Positions 43,819-53,143 of a DNA stretch of 64,000 nucleotides are shown piece after piece. The notes beneath the pieces were generated by a model. That model saw only the letters and a list, made by a program, of their open reading frames with translations, made no database searches and was not told where the DNA came from. The stretch is from positions 100,645 to 164,644 of the forward strand of contig JAZLGU010000027.1 in assembly GCA_045616485.1 (NCBI GenBank), written 5' to 3'. The stretch is from RGIG3528 sp045616485 (GTDB taxonomy: Bacteria > Bacillota > Clostridia > Lachnospirales > Lachnospiraceae). A program made the position numbers and the translations under genes. Numbering within the stretch: position 1 is the stretch's first letter; each line of letters starts with the position of its first letter.

Positions 43819-44964
43819 ATGGACGGTTTATTGTCGCAGGAAGAAATTAATGCATTATTCAGTTCGGCAGATGACGAAGAAGAAGTAACATCAGGTGCTT
43901 CCAGTGATCTTTCTGCAGAAGAAAAAGATGCCATTGGCGAGATTTCCAATATTTCAATGGGATCTTCAGCTACCACTTTGGCAGCGCTGGTTAATCAGAA
44001 GGTAGATATTTCCACACCTACAGTTACAGTACTTAACTGGGATGAGCTGGTATCTAAATATGACAAGCCCTGTATCTTTATACAGATTCTTTATAAAGAG
44101 GGTCTGGATGGTAACAATATTCTGATTCTTAAGGAAAATGATGTTAAGATTATCGCTGACCTTATGATGGGCGGTGACGGCTCCAACACAGCCGGAGATC
44201 TTTCAGATCTTCACCTCTCAGCTATTTCCGAGGCTATGAATCAGATGATGGGCTCCGCATCCACATCTATTTCGTCAATGATTGAAACAAAGGTTGATAT
44301 TACGCCACCAAGTGCTACAATTATTGAGATGAATGCTGTTAAAGATGCCGGTGAGATCGCTGAGTTCCTTAAGCATGATTTCGTCAAAGTATCTTTCAAA
44401 ATGACGGTAGGAGATCTGGTGGATTCAGAGCTTATGCAGCTCTATCCGGTTGAGTTTGCTCAGAGCCTTTATAAGAAGTTTGTAGGAGATTCTGCTCCGG
44501 CACCTGCTCCTGCAGCACCGGCACCCGCACCGGCACCTGCCCCTGCAGCACCGGCACCCGCTCCGGAGCCTGCAGCTGCACAGATGGCTATGTCACAGAT
44601 GCCTATGGGGTCAGTACCTATGGGTATGGCCATGCCTCAAATGGCTATGCCTCAGATGCCTATGGGTGATATAAATGTAAGTCCTGCTCAGTTCCAGCCA
44701 TTTATGCAGGTTCAGAGTCCGTTACTTTCTACAGAGAATATTGACCTTCTCTTAGATGTACCTCTGGAAGTATCAGTAGAGCTGGGACGTACCAGTCGTA
44801 CCATTAAGGAGATTCTTGATTTTGCTCCGGGTACTGTAGTTGAGCTTAACAGACTGGCCGGCGAGCCTATTGATGTTCTGGTTAATGGTAAGTATGTAGC
44901 CAAGGGCGAAGTAGTAGTTATTGGTGAGTCCTTTGGTATCAGAATTACTGATGTTATAAAATGA
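43819..44964 (+). CDS. fliY: flagellar motor switch phosphatase FliY
   Basis: FliY replaces short FliN in Firmicutes. It is a C-ring component and a CheY-P phosphatase. It has an N-terminal CheY-docking-like peptide (LSQEEINALF), a CheC-like domain with both ExxN phosphatase motifs (EISNISMGSSATTL and EAMNQMMGSAST), and a C-terminal SpoA/FliN domain (LLDVPLEVSVELGRTSRTIKEILDF). Between them lie an Ala-Pro stretch (226-254) and a Met-rich stretch with 11 Met in 29 residues (256-284). It starts 1 bp after fliM. Confidence 0.95.
   Translation: MDGLLSQEEINALFSSADDEEEVTSGASSDLSAEEKDAIGEISNISMGSSATTLAALVNQKVDISTPTVTVLNWDELVSKYDKPCIFIQILYKEGLDGNNILILKENDVKIIADLMMGGDGSNTAGDLSDLHLSAISEAMNQMMGSASTSISSMIETKVDITPPSATIIEMNAVKDAGEIAEFLKHDFVKVSFKMTVGDLVDSELMQLYPVEFAQSLYKKFVGDSAPAPAPAAPAPAPAPAPAAPAPAPEPAAAQMAMSQMPMGSVPMGMAMPQMAMPQMPMGDINVSPAQFQPFMQVQSPLLSTENIDLLLDVPLEVSVELGRTSRTIKEILDFAPGTVVELNRLAGEPIDVLVNGKYVAKGEVVVIGESFGIRITDVIK
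44494..44670 (+). repeat. Ala-Pro and Met-rich low-complexity linker in fliY
   Basis: Repeated GCACCGGCACC-like units encode alternating Ala-Pro, followed by repeats encoding QMPMG/QMAMP. The Ala-Pro part should be a stiff spacer; the Met-rich part is unusual in a cytoplasmic switch protein. Confidence 0.8.
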
Positions 44965-45029
44965 TAAATATACTTAAGCAATAGATTTTTATGAAATATA
45001 AACATTCAATTAAATCACTTGTTTACGTA

Positions 45030-45057
45030 TAGACCAATTAAATAAATATGCTATAAT
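45030..45057 (+). promoter_or_regulatory. possible sigma-A promoter for cheY
   Basis: TAGACC (45030-45035) and a perfect TATAAT (45052-45057) are spaced by 16 bp in the 153-bp gap between fliY and cheY. Confidence 0.45.
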
Positions 45058-45117
45058 CTATGCTGTATATAAGATTTGACAATTATTACAACTTTACCAA
45101 AGATAGGAGAAACCACT

Positions 45118-45480
45118 ATGGCCAAAAGTATTTTGATTTGTGACGATGCAGCATTTATGAGAATGATGATTAAAGACATTCTGACAAAGAATGGCTACGA
45201 CATCGCAGGCGAGGCAGAGAATGGTGCAGTCGCAGTTGATAAGTACGCAGAAACAAAACCCGATCTCGTTATGATGGATATTACAATGCCTGAAAAGGAT
45301 GGTATCCAGGCACTTAAGGAGATCAGATCAAAGGATTCAGGCGCAAATATCATCATGTGTTCAGCAATGGGTCAGCAGGCAATGGTTATTGAATCAATTC
45401 AGGCCGGCGCTAAGGACTTCATCGTTAAGCCTTTCCAGGCAGACCGAGTATTAGAGGCCGTACGTAAAGTAATTGGCTAA
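45118..45480 (+). CDS. cheY: chemotaxis response regulator CheY
   Basis: CheY is phosphorylated by CheA and docks on FliM/FliY to set rotation direction. The 120-aa protein from ATG 45118 (TAGGAG upstream) has the acidic pair D9/D10, the phospho-acceptor D54 in MMDITMP, and the conserved Ser/Thr and Lys in MCSAMGQQ and FIVKPF. The longer frame beginning at 45076 has no ribosome binding site. Confidence 0.97.
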   Translation: MAKSILICDDAAFMRMMIKDILTKNGYDIAGEAENGAVAVDKYAETKPDLVMMDITMPEKDGIQALKEIRSKDSGANIIMCSAMGQQAMVIESIQAGAKDFIVKPFQADRVLEAVRKVIG

Positions 45481-45481
45481 T

Positions 45482-45883
45482 ATGAAAAATTATGATGTGA
45501 CGATTCTGATTGCAACACCTTTAGAAAACTGGCTACAGCTTATGGGGCTTTTAGTAGTTTTCATAGTAGTAATAATAGCCTGTTGGGCAGTTACTAGATT
45601 TGTAGGTGGGCAGCAAATCAAGCAGAAGAACATGGGGAATTTCCAGGTCATAGAGACATACACTTTGGCCAAGGATAGGTATCTTCAGCTTGTAAAAATC
45701 GGACAGAAATATTATTGTATTTCTATCTCAAAGGATAGTATAAATACTATCTGCGAGGTACCTGAAGAGGATGTTATTAAGGATATTCCTAAGCAGAATT
45801 TTCAGGATATATTTAAATCAATTAATATTCAAAAAAAAGATTACAATAAAGATTTAGACAAAGATAAGGTTGACAGGGAATGA
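45482..45883 (+). CDS. fliO: flagellar biosynthetic protein FliO
   Basis: FliO is a small membrane protein that helps FliP assemble in the export gate. The start at 45482 overlaps nothing and is 1 bp after cheY. One membrane segment (about residues 17-38, LMGLLVVFIVVIIACWAVTRF) is followed by a cytoplasmic FliO-like domain (NFQVIETYTLAKDRYLQLVKIGQKYYCISISKD). The 133-aa length and the position before fliP agree. There is no strong RBS, so translation may be coupled to cheY. Confidence 0.88.
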   Translation: MKNYDVTILIATPLENWLQLMGLLVVFIVVIIACWAVTRFVGGQQIKQKNMGNFQVIETYTLAKDRYLQLVKIGQKYYCISISKDSINTICEVPEEDVIKDIPKQNFQDIFKSINIQKKDYNKDLDKDKVDRE

Positions 45884-46731
45884 GGAACTCAATTAATAAA
45901 TGCAAAAAGCTTTTGTTTTTTGTATTTATGAGTACAGTGCTTGTATTAACCTTTACTTTGTGTGTAAAAAATTCTGAAGTCTATGCGACTGAGGTTACCG
46001 ACAATGAAGAAAGTGGAGACAAAGGTTTCCATATTGGCGGTAATATCGGTGACATAGACTTTTCTTTTGGTACTGATACACCTGATGGAGATAGGAATAA
46101 CGGCCTTTCCTCCACACTTCGTATCCTTATAATTCTTACTGTTATATCTTTGGCGCCATCTATTCTCATAATGGTTACATCCTTCATGAGAATTCTAATC
46201 GTACTTCATTTTGTACGAGCGGCCATGGGTATGCAGACGACACCTCCCAATCAGGTACTTATAGGGCTTGCCTTATTTTTAACCTTCTTTGTTATGGAGC
46301 CTGTATTTGCACAGGTTAATACTGTAGCCATTCAGCCTCTTGAAAGAAATGAGATTACCTATCAGGAAGCCTTTGATTTGGGTATGGAGCCTATTCGTGA
46401 ATTCATGTTTTCCCAGATAAGAAATGAGTCGGATCTTACACTTTTCTGTAATCTGGCCAAGATCGAGAGAGTGGACACACTTAAGGATATTCCGACCTAT
46501 GTTCTTATTCCGTCCTTTATTATATCAGAGCTTAGAATAGCCTTTTACATCGGCTTTATTATATATATTCCGTTTATTGTAATTGATATGGTAGTCTCAT
46601 CCACCCTTATGTCCATGGGTATGATGATGCTGCCGCCTACCACAATTTCCACACCTTTTAAGATTTTACTTTTTGTAGTGGCAGATGGCTGGACACTGGT
46701 TATTGAACAGCTGATTATGACCTTCTACTAG
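45880..46731 (+). CDS. fliP: flagellar export gate protein FliP
   Basis: FliP is a core component of the type III export gate. It begins with a cleavable-type signal (KKLLFFVFMSTVLVLTFTLC), then membrane helices including MVTSFMRILIVLHFVRAAMGMQTTPPNQVLIGLALFLTFFVM, and the conserved C-terminal VLIPSFIISELRIAFYIGF and VVSSTLMSMGMMMLPP. The 283-aa length is slightly above average because of an acidic insert after the signal. The ATGA overlap with fliO suggests coupling. Confidence 0.97.
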   Translation: MRNSINKCKKLLFFVFMSTVLVLTFTLCVKNSEVYATEVTDNEESGDKGFHIGGNIGDIDFSFGTDTPDGDRNNGLSSTLRILIILTVISLAPSILIMVTSFMRILIVLHFVRAAMGMQTTPPNQVLIGLALFLTFFVMEPVFAQVNTVAIQPLERNEITYQEAFDLGMEPIREFMFSQIRNESDLTLFCNLAKIERVDTLKDIPTYVLIPSFIISELRIAFYIGFIIYIPFIVIDMVVSSTLMSMGMMMLPPTTISTPFKILLFVVADGWTLVIEQLIMTFY

Positions 46732-46743
46732 CGGGGCAGTCTT

Positions 46744-47529
46744 ATGGGTGAAGGATTTACATTACAAAATCTGGAATTCCTTTTGGCTGTTATAGTTAGA
46801 ATGGCCGGCTTTATCAATACGGCACCGGTTTTTTCTCTAAGGAATGTGCCACAAAGAGTGAAGGTGTTATTGTCTGTAGCTCTTGGTATTATTATCTACA
46901 ATACAACAGAAATAAGGGATTTGCAGTATACAGGAGTAATAGGATATGCGATTCTGATGATATCAGAAGCCATTATGGGCATGATACTTGGACTTTTTGC
47001 CAATCTTGCCTTTTATATCATAGGACTTGCAGGACAGATAATTGATATGGAAGTAGGTCTTTCCAATACTCAGGAGCTGGATCCTAACAGTAATACTTCC
47101 GTGACTATTTCTTCTACATTTTTAAACTATGCGACTTTACTGACTTTAGTAGTAAGTAATATGCATATGTTTATACTGAAGGCTGTTATTGATTCAGTGG
47201 AAGCCGTGCCCATAGGCGGGGTATTTGTTCAGAGCGACATTTTCAGAGTTTATCTGTCATATATGCAAAATTACATGGTGATAGGTTTTCGTATAGTTTT
47301 ACCTGAATTTGCTGCTATTTTGGTAGTTAATACAGTGCTGGCCATACTGGCCAAAACGTCGCCCCGCATGAATATGTTTGCTGTAGGTTTTCAGCTTAAG
47401 ATATTTGTGGGGGTAGCAGTTCTTGCTATAATGATGCTTTTATTACCCGGCATTACCAATATGATTTTTGATAATATGATAGAAAATATGAGAGCGGCCA
47501 TAGGCTATCTTGTGAAAGGAGGTTCGTAA
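46744..47529 (+). CDS. fliR: flagellar export gate protein FliR
   Basis: FliR shares the FliP5-FliQ4-FliR1 gate complex. The N-terminus (LAVIVRMAGFINTAPVFSLRNVPQRVKVLLSVALG), LAGQIIDMEVGLSNTQELDPNSNTSVTISSTFLNYATLL and the C-terminal LAILAKTSPRMNMFAVGFQLKI mark it as FliR. The 261-aa length is typical. It precedes fliQ, the reverse of the common fliP-fliQ-fliR order. Confidence 0.95.
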   Translation: MGEGFTLQNLEFLLAVIVRMAGFINTAPVFSLRNVPQRVKVLLSVALGIIIYNTTEIRDLQYTGVIGYAILMISEAIMGMILGLFANLAFYIIGLAGQIIDMEVGLSNTQELDPNSNTSVTISSTFLNYATLLTLVVSNMHMFILKAVIDSVEAVPIGGVFVQSDIFRVYLSYMQNYMVIGFRIVLPEFAAILVVNTVLAILAKTSPRMNMFAVGFQLKIFVGVAVLAIMMLLLPGITNMIFDNMIENMRAAIGYLVKGGS

Positions 47530-47795
47530 TGGATGAGGGAACAATACTGGATATTTTTTCCAGGTCATTGATAATAGCATTACAGGTGTCGGCGCCTATG
47601 CTTTTGGTATCTCTGGCAGTAGGTATCATAATAAGCCTTATTCAGACACTGACTTCCATTCAGGAGTCTACACTTACCTTTGTACCCAAGCTTATTGCCA
47701 TCTTTGTGACATTGATGCTGGTGGGCAGCTGGATGCTTACAATGTTAAAAGAGTACATAGTGGAATTATTTAATTTTTCGAAATATCTGGGGTAG
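47529..47795 (+). CDS. fliQ: flagellar export gate protein FliQ
   Basis: FliQ is the small two-helix gate subunit. The 88-aa sequence has both helices and the conserved SLIQTLTSIQESTLTFVPKLIAIF. The start overlaps the fliR stop (TAATGG), and the RBS GGAGG is at the end of fliR. Confidence 0.96.
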   Translation: MDEGTILDIFSRSLIIALQVSAPMLLVSLAVGIIISLIQTLTSIQESTLTFVPKLIAIFVTLMLVGSWMLTMLKEYIVELFNFSKYLG

Positions 47796-47797
47796 TA

Positions 47798-48946
47798 ATG
47801 ATTACAGGGGAAGATATTTTACAAATTGATATGGAAAAACTTCCCTTGAAGCTGAATCTCCAGTTCTTTGCGGAAGGCGGAGACGGTGGAGAAAAGACAG
47901 AGGAAGCTACTCAGAAAAAGCTGGATGATGCCAGAAAAGAGGGACAGGTAGCTAAAAGTCAGGAGCTTACCACTTCAGTAATGCTTTTTGCACTTTTTGT
48001 TTCACTCAGAGTTTTTTCAGGATACATAGCTAATAACTTTTTAAAGACCTTTAAAGAGTGCTATGATATTATTCATGTGTACTCTGTAGATGGCCCCAGT
48101 GCAGGATTTGCCGTAGCCTTTACCAATCAGGCGCTGGTAAGGATTCTTATTACCTTATTACCACTTATAGCCATAGCATTTTTCGTGGCATTTCTGGTAA
48201 ATTATCTTCAGGTCAGGTGGAAGCCGGCGCCAAAAGCATTACAGCCAAAGCTGGATAAAATAAATCCCTTGAAGGGCTTTAAAAGAGTTTTTTCCAAAGA
48301 TAAGCTTTTTGAACTGGCTAAAGATATAGCAAAGATTATTCTGATTTTCCTTATTGCCTATAGTACTATTATGGACGAGGTGGAAAAATTAAAAATAATG
48401 TATGATCTGGGCCTTATGGCTGCAGTTACTTACATAGGTGATTTTATCCTGAGTATGGGCATTAAAATATCAGCTTTTTACTTGGGAATAGGTCTTATAG
48501 ACTACATATATCATTTCTTCAAGTTTAAAAAGGACATGAGAATGTCCAAACAGGAAGTTAAAGAAGAATTCAAGCAGATGGAAGGTAATCCGGAAGTCAA
48601 GAGCAAGATGAAACAGCGTATGAGACAGTCGTCTCAGGCTGCCATGAGAAAGGCTGTGCCGGATGCGGATGTGGTTATCACCAACCCTACGCATTTTGCC
48701 TGTGCCATTAAATACGATAAAGAAAAGGCGGCAGCACCTGTACTTACTGCCAAGGGAGCCGATTATATGGCTCAGAAAATAAAAGAAATTGCCAGAGAAA
48801 ATAACGTACCAATCGTTGAAAATAAAGCCCTTGCCAGAATGCTTTACTACAATGTAGATGTTGATTCTCAAATACCTGAAGAATTATACCAGACTACTGC
48901 AGAAGTGCTTGCATATGTCTATGGACTAAAAGGGAAAACAGGTTGA
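47798..48946 (+). CDS. flhB: flagellar export switch protein FlhB
   Basis: FlhB is the substrate-specificity switch of the export apparatus. The N-terminus LNLQFFAEGGDGGEKTEEATQKKLDDARKEGQVAKSQEL is typical, four membrane segments follow, and the autocleavage motif NPTH lies at residues 296-299 (VITNPTHFACAIKYD). Downstream residues (APVLTAKGADYMAQKIKEIARENNVPIVENKALAR) are intact, so self-cleavage is expected. The 382-aa length is normal, and the gene is not fused to fliR, unlike in some clostridia. Confidence 0.97.
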   Translation: MITGEDILQIDMEKLPLKLNLQFFAEGGDGGEKTEEATQKKLDDARKEGQVAKSQELTTSVMLFALFVSLRVFSGYIANNFLKTFKECYDIIHVYSVDGPSAGFAVAFTNQALVRILITLLPLIAIAFFVAFLVNYLQVRWKPAPKALQPKLDKINPLKGFKRVFSKDKLFELAKDIAKIILIFLIAYSTIMDEVEKLKIMYDLGLMAAVTYIGDFILSMGIKISAFYLGIGLIDYIYHFFKFKKDMRMSKQEVKEEFKQMEGNPEVKSKMKQRMRQSSQAAMRKAVPDADVVITNPTHFACAIKYDKEKAAAPVLTAKGADYMAQKIKEIARENNVPIVENKALARMLYYNVDVDSQIPEELYQTTAEVLAYVYGLKGKTG

Positions 48947-48978
48947 TAAGGCATTAGAAAAAGAGAGGAGGGGACAAT

Positions 48979-51012
48979 ATGAAGAGAAATGATGTCATGG
49001 TTGCAGTTTATATTCTTGCAGCTATTCTTTTCCTTATTATTCCGCTGCCTCCGGCGCTTTTAGATGTGCTTATGGCATTTAATATTGCCATAGCGCTGAT
49101 TATCCTTTTTACAGCCATGTTCAGCCCTGATGTGCTTTCCATGTCGGCCTTCCCTACCATGCTGCTTTTTACTACGGTTTTCCGTATATCTCTTAACGTA
49201 TCCTCTACCAGAAATATTCTGAGCCGGGGAGATGCTGGTAAGGTAGTACTTTCTTTCGGAAGATTTGTTGGTGGTAATGATCTTATTATCGGAGCCATCG
49301 TTTTCGTTATTCTTATTATCGTTCAGTTCATGGTCATTAACCGTGGTTCTGAGCGAGTAGCAGAAGTATCTGCAAGATTCACTCTGGATGCCATGCCCGG
49401 TAAACAGATGTCTATTGACTCTGAATTAAATGCAGGAGCTATTACAGACAAGGAAGCTCAGGCTAAGAGACAGGCTCTGCAGGATGAATCCACCTTCTTT
49501 GGCGCCATGGATGGTGCTACCAAGTACGTAAAAGGTGATGCTACAGCAGGTATCCTTATTACCATTATCAATCTGGTAGGCGGTATTGCCATGGGCATGC
49601 TGAGACAGGGGTTGGGAGCAGGAGATGCCTTTGAAAAATACGGTATCCTGACTATCGGTGATGGTCTGGTATCCCAGATTCCCTCCCTTTTAATATCACT
49701 TTCTACAGGTATTATAGTTACCAAGGTATCCAAGGAAAGCGATACCGGAGACCTTCTTATCGGCCAGCTTTTCTCTACTCCAAAAGTACTTATGGCAGTA
49801 GGCGGAGCCATGATTATACTGGGCTTCACACCTCTTCCTTTTATCTTTTCCATATATGGCGCTGTATTTGTAGCTGTGGGCATTGCCACCAACAGAAGAC
49901 TGGCTGTGGAGAAGGTAGAGACAGAAGTATCAGAAGTAGAGCAGAGTGCTGAAGAAATAAGAAAGCCGGAAAATGTTGTTTCCCTCTTGAATGTAGACTC
50001 TATAGAGTTGGAATTCGGTTATGGTATCATTCCTCTTGCCGATGCCAATCAGGGCGGAGACCTTTTGGATCGAGTTATTCTTATTCGAAGACAGATAGCT
50101 TTGGAGTACGGCTGCGTAGTACCTACCATACGTATGAGAGATAATATTCAGCTGAATCCCAATCAGTATATTATAAAGATTAAAGGCATTCAGGTAAGTG
50201 ATGGAGAGATTCTTTTTGACCATTATATGGCTATGAATCCCGGCTATGTGGAGGCTGAGATTACAGGTATCCCTACCTTTGAGCCTTCTTTCCATTTGCC
50301 GGCTATATGGATTACTGAGAGCCAGAGAGAAAGAGCAGAGTCGTTCGGCTATACTGTTGTAGACCCGCCTTCCATCATAGCTACTCATCTGACTGAGATT
50401 ATTAAACGTCATCTGGACGAGCTACTTACCCGTCAGGATGTACAGAATCTGGTTACCAATCTGCAGGAGAACAATTCTACTGTAGTGAACGAGCTTATAC
50501 CTAAGCTTATGGGCATTGGTGAAGTCCAGAAAGTACTTCAGAATATGCTGCGTGAGGGCATATCCATAAGAGACCTGGTAACAATTTTCGAGACACTGGC
50601 TGACTATTCTGCCTCTACCAGAGATACAGATGTACTTACAGAGTATGTACGACAGTCTCCAAGTATTAAGAGATTTATATCCAATAAATATTTTCCTGAC
50701 AATCAGTCTACCAATGTGGTCACACTGGACCCGAAAGTAGAACAGGAGATAATGGGAGCAGTAAAGCAGACTGAACAGGGCTCATATATAGCTATGGACC
50801 CTGACAAAAATCAGAAGCTTATGCGCTCTGTAAAAACCGAAGCGGAGAAACTGGAAAATCTTGGGTCCAATCCCATTATCATTACTTCTCCAATAGTTAG
50901 AATGTATTTTAAGAGACTTACCAAGGACTATTTCCCTGACCTTGTAGTAATCTCTTATAATGAAATAGAATCAAATGTTGAACTACAATCAGTGGGGATG
51001 GTGACATACTGA
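48979..51012 (+). CDS. flhA: flagellar export protein FlhA
   Basis: FlhA is the nonameric export-gate/ion-channel protein with a large cytoplasmic domain. Eight membrane segments occupy the first about 310 residues. The FHIPEP-family signature region (FPTMLLFTTVFRISLNVSSTR, ARFTLDAMPGKQMSIDSELNAG, GDATAGILITIINLVGG) is intact, and the cytoplasmic domain follows. The 677-aa length is normal. The RBS is GAGGAGGGG. Confidence 0.97.
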   Translation: MKRNDVMVAVYILAAILFLIIPLPPALLDVLMAFNIAIALIILFTAMFSPDVLSMSAFPTMLLFTTVFRISLNVSSTRNILSRGDAGKVVLSFGRFVGGNDLIIGAIVFVILIIVQFMVINRGSERVAEVSARFTLDAMPGKQMSIDSELNAGAITDKEAQAKRQALQDESTFFGAMDGATKYVKGDATAGILITIINLVGGIAMGMLRQGLGAGDAFEKYGILTIGDGLVSQIPSLLISLSTGIIVTKVSKESDTGDLLIGQLFSTPKVLMAVGGAMIILGFTPLPFIFSIYGAVFVAVGIATNRRLAVEKVETEVSEVEQSAEEIRKPENVVSLLNVDSIELEFGYGIIPLADANQGGDLLDRVILIRRQIALEYGCVVPTIRMRDNIQLNPNQYIIKIKGIQVSDGEILFDHYMAMNPGYVEAEITGIPTFEPSFHLPAIWITESQRERAESFGYTVVDPPSIIATHLTEIIKRHLDELLTRQDVQNLVTNLQENNSTVVNELIPKLMGIGEVQKVLQNMLREGISIRDLVTIFETLADYSASTRDTDVLTEYVRQSPSIKRFISNKYFPDNQSTNVVTLDPKVEQEIMGAVKQTEQGSYIAMDPDKNQKLMRSVKTEAEKLENLGSNPIIITSPIVRMYFKRLTKDYFPDLVVISYNEIESNVELQSVGMVTY

Positions 51013-51013
51013 T

Positions 51014-52249
51014 ATGCTAATAAAGAAATATACAGCCCAAACTGAACAGGAAGCTTTAGAAAAAGCTAAGGCAGAGCTGGGCAAAGACGTAATAATTACA
51101 CATATAAGAACAGTAAAGCCCAATGGCATTTTTAAGCTTTTCAAAAAACCGCAGGTAGAAGTAACTGCATCTGTAGATGACAGCCAGACTTACGTTAAAA
51201 AGCCGGTATCTACAGAGACTCCCGGATCTGCTTTTGCAGCCAAGCTTTATTCCCAGGGGGCAGGAGACTTTGTAAGACAGAATAATTCTGCCATACGTGA
51301 TGGCAATACTGCTTCTCAGGACAAGCCTTTTCCTATAGAGCAGGTACTGGATGGTATCCAGAATATGCTGGAAAAGCAGACCAAAGATACTGTGACAGCT
51401 GACGTCCACAAAGCAGGAAATAATGTAGAAAAAGAAGATAAGCTTATAGAAAGCCCGGCTATGGCATGCGTTAAGATGATTTATAATAAGCTTATTGCCA
51501 ATGAAGTGGAAGAAGTCTATGCTAACAAGCTTATTTCCGAGATCGAGCAGTCATTAAGACCTGATTCTGACGTTAAGACAATTTTGTCCAATGTTTATCA
51601 GAAGCTGGTGCTGAAGATGGGTAGCACCAAAACAATTGAGCTGGAAGAAGGCAAGACAAAGTATATTTTCTTTATAGGGCCTACAGGTGTAGGTAAGACT
51701 ACAACTATTGCCAAGCTGGCATCTTCCCTCAAATTTGCATTGAAGGCCAAGGTGGCATTATTTACTGCAGATACCTACAGACTGGCTGCAGTAGAACAGC
51801 TTAGCAATTACGCATCTATTTTAAATCTGCCATTAAAGGTAATTTACTCTGATGCAGATATGAAAACAGCCATAAATGATTTTACAGGCTATGATATTGT
51901 GCTGGTAGATACTGCCGGCCGTTCCCTTAAAAATCGTGATCAGAGGGATGATATTGAAAAGCTTTTAGCTGCAGTACCTAAGGAAAATCGTGATATTTAC
52001 TTGGTACTTTCCACTACCACCAAGTACAAAGATCTGGTAGCTATCACTGAAGGCTATTCAGAAATATCTGATTACAATCTTATTTTTACCAAAGTGGATG
52101 AAACAGAATGCATAGGTAATATACTTAATGTAAAGCTTTTAACCAATGCACCTCTTTCATATATTGCCAACGGACAAAATGTTCCCAATGATATTCAGAA
52201 AATCAATCCTCAATCAATAGCTAAACAGCTGTTAGGAGGTGCAGAATAA
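51014..52249 (+). CDS. flhF: flagellar biosynthesis SRP-like GTPase FlhF
   Basis: FlhF is an SRP-family GTPase that positions and numbers flagella. It has a basic/linker region (MLIKKYTAQTEQEALEKAKAELGKDVIITHIR), the N domain, and the G domain with G1 GPTGVGKTT (222-230), the G3 segment DTAGRS and the G4-like FTKVDE. The 411-aa length is normal. It starts 1 bp after flhA, and its stop overlaps the flhG start. Confidence 0.96.
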   Translation: MLIKKYTAQTEQEALEKAKAELGKDVIITHIRTVKPNGIFKLFKKPQVEVTASVDDSQTYVKKPVSTETPGSAFAAKLYSQGAGDFVRQNNSAIRDGNTASQDKPFPIEQVLDGIQNMLEKQTKDTVTADVHKAGNNVEKEDKLIESPAMACVKMIYNKLIANEVEEVYANKLISEIEQSLRPDSDVKTILSNVYQKLVLKMGSTKTIELEEGKTKYIFFIGPTGVGKTTTIAKLASSLKFALKAKVALFTADTYRLAAVEQLSNYASILNLPLKVIYSDADMKTAINDFTGYDIVLVDTAGRSLKNRDQRDDIEKLLAAVPKENRDIYLVLSTTTKYKDLVAITEGYSEISDYNLIFTKVDETECIGNILNVKLLTNAPLSYIANGQNVPNDIQKINPQSIAKQLLGGAE

Positions 52250-53130
52250 TGGATCAGGCTTCAGAGCTCAGACGAATGATGTCTCAGGCAGAAATTAAGC
52301 CTGAGGCCAGAGTTATTACTGTAACTTCCGGAAAAGGCGGCGTGGGTAAAAGCAGTATTTCCTTAAATCTGGCTATTCAGATGGCCAGAATGGGAAAAAG
52401 AATAGTAGTTCTTGATGCAGACTTTGGCCTGGCCAATATCGAAGTAATGCTGGGAGTAAGGCCCAAGGCCAATCTGGCAGACCTTATGTTCAGAGGCAGA
52501 GAACTGGCTGATATTATTACCGACGGACCGGAAGGAATTAAATTTATATCCGGCGGCTCAGGTATCCAGGAGCTGGCCAGCATGAATAAAAATCAGGTAA
52601 TGTACCTGACTAAAAAGCTGGTAGAGCTGGACGCTTATGCTGACATAATAATAATAGATACAGGAGCAGGCATTTCAGACAGTGTGCTGGAGTTTGTGGC
52701 ATCCGGTAACGAAGTGTTGCTGGTGGCTACTCCTGAGCCTACATCTATTACTGACGCTTATGCTTTATTAAAAGCATTAAATCAAAGCTCAGAATTTTCC
52801 AAGCAGAACACAAAGATTAAACTTATTGCCAACAGAGTAAAAAATGAGGAAGAGGGTACTCTTCTTTATGAAAATATTAAAAATGTAGTAGACAGATTTT
52901 TAAATCTGGAGCTTCTTTTCCTGGGCAGTATTCCTCAGGACGAGCAGATATCCAAGGCTGTCATTAAGCAGAAGCCTGTTTCTATTTCCAATCCCCAGGC
53001 CCCATCAGCAAAGGCTCTGGAAAAGCTGGCACATGATCTTTTACCGGATAATGCCACACAGGAGGAAAACAGTGCAGGTATTTCAAGGCTTTTCTCAAAT
53101 CTTATAAGAAGCAGATTTAAGAAAAAATAA
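52249..53130 (+). CDS. flhG: MinD/ParA-like ATPase FlhG
   Basis: FlhG (YlxH/FleN) activates FlhF GTPase and controls flagellar number and placement. An N-terminal peptide with basic residues (ASELRRMMSQ) resembles the FlhF-activating segment. The deviant Walker A SGKGGVGKS is at 27-35, followed by VLDADFGLANIEVMLG and IIDTGAGISDSVLEF. The C-terminal amphipathic membrane-targeting helix (SRLFSNLIRSRFKKK) is present. It has 293 aa. Confidence 0.96.
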   Translation: MDQASELRRMMSQAEIKPEARVITVTSGKGGVGKSSISLNLAIQMARMGKRIVVLDADFGLANIEVMLGVRPKANLADLMFRGRELADIITDGPEGIKFISGGSGIQELASMNKNQVMYLTKKLVELDAYADIIIIDTGAGISDSVLEFVASGNEVLLVATPEPTSITDAYALLKALNQSSEFSKQNTKIKLIANRVKNEEEGTLLYENIKNVVDRFLNLELLFLGSIPQDEQISKAVIKQKPVSISNPQAPSAKALEKLAHDLLPDNATQEENSAGISRLFSNLIRSRFKKK

Positions 53131-53143
53131 CCGGAGTTATTTT

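Noticed and set aside
44494..44580. The alternating GCACCG repeats in fliY as a CRISPR or mobile-element repeat
   Set aside because: The repeat is in frame, encodes Ala-Pro, and has no spacers; it is a protein linker.
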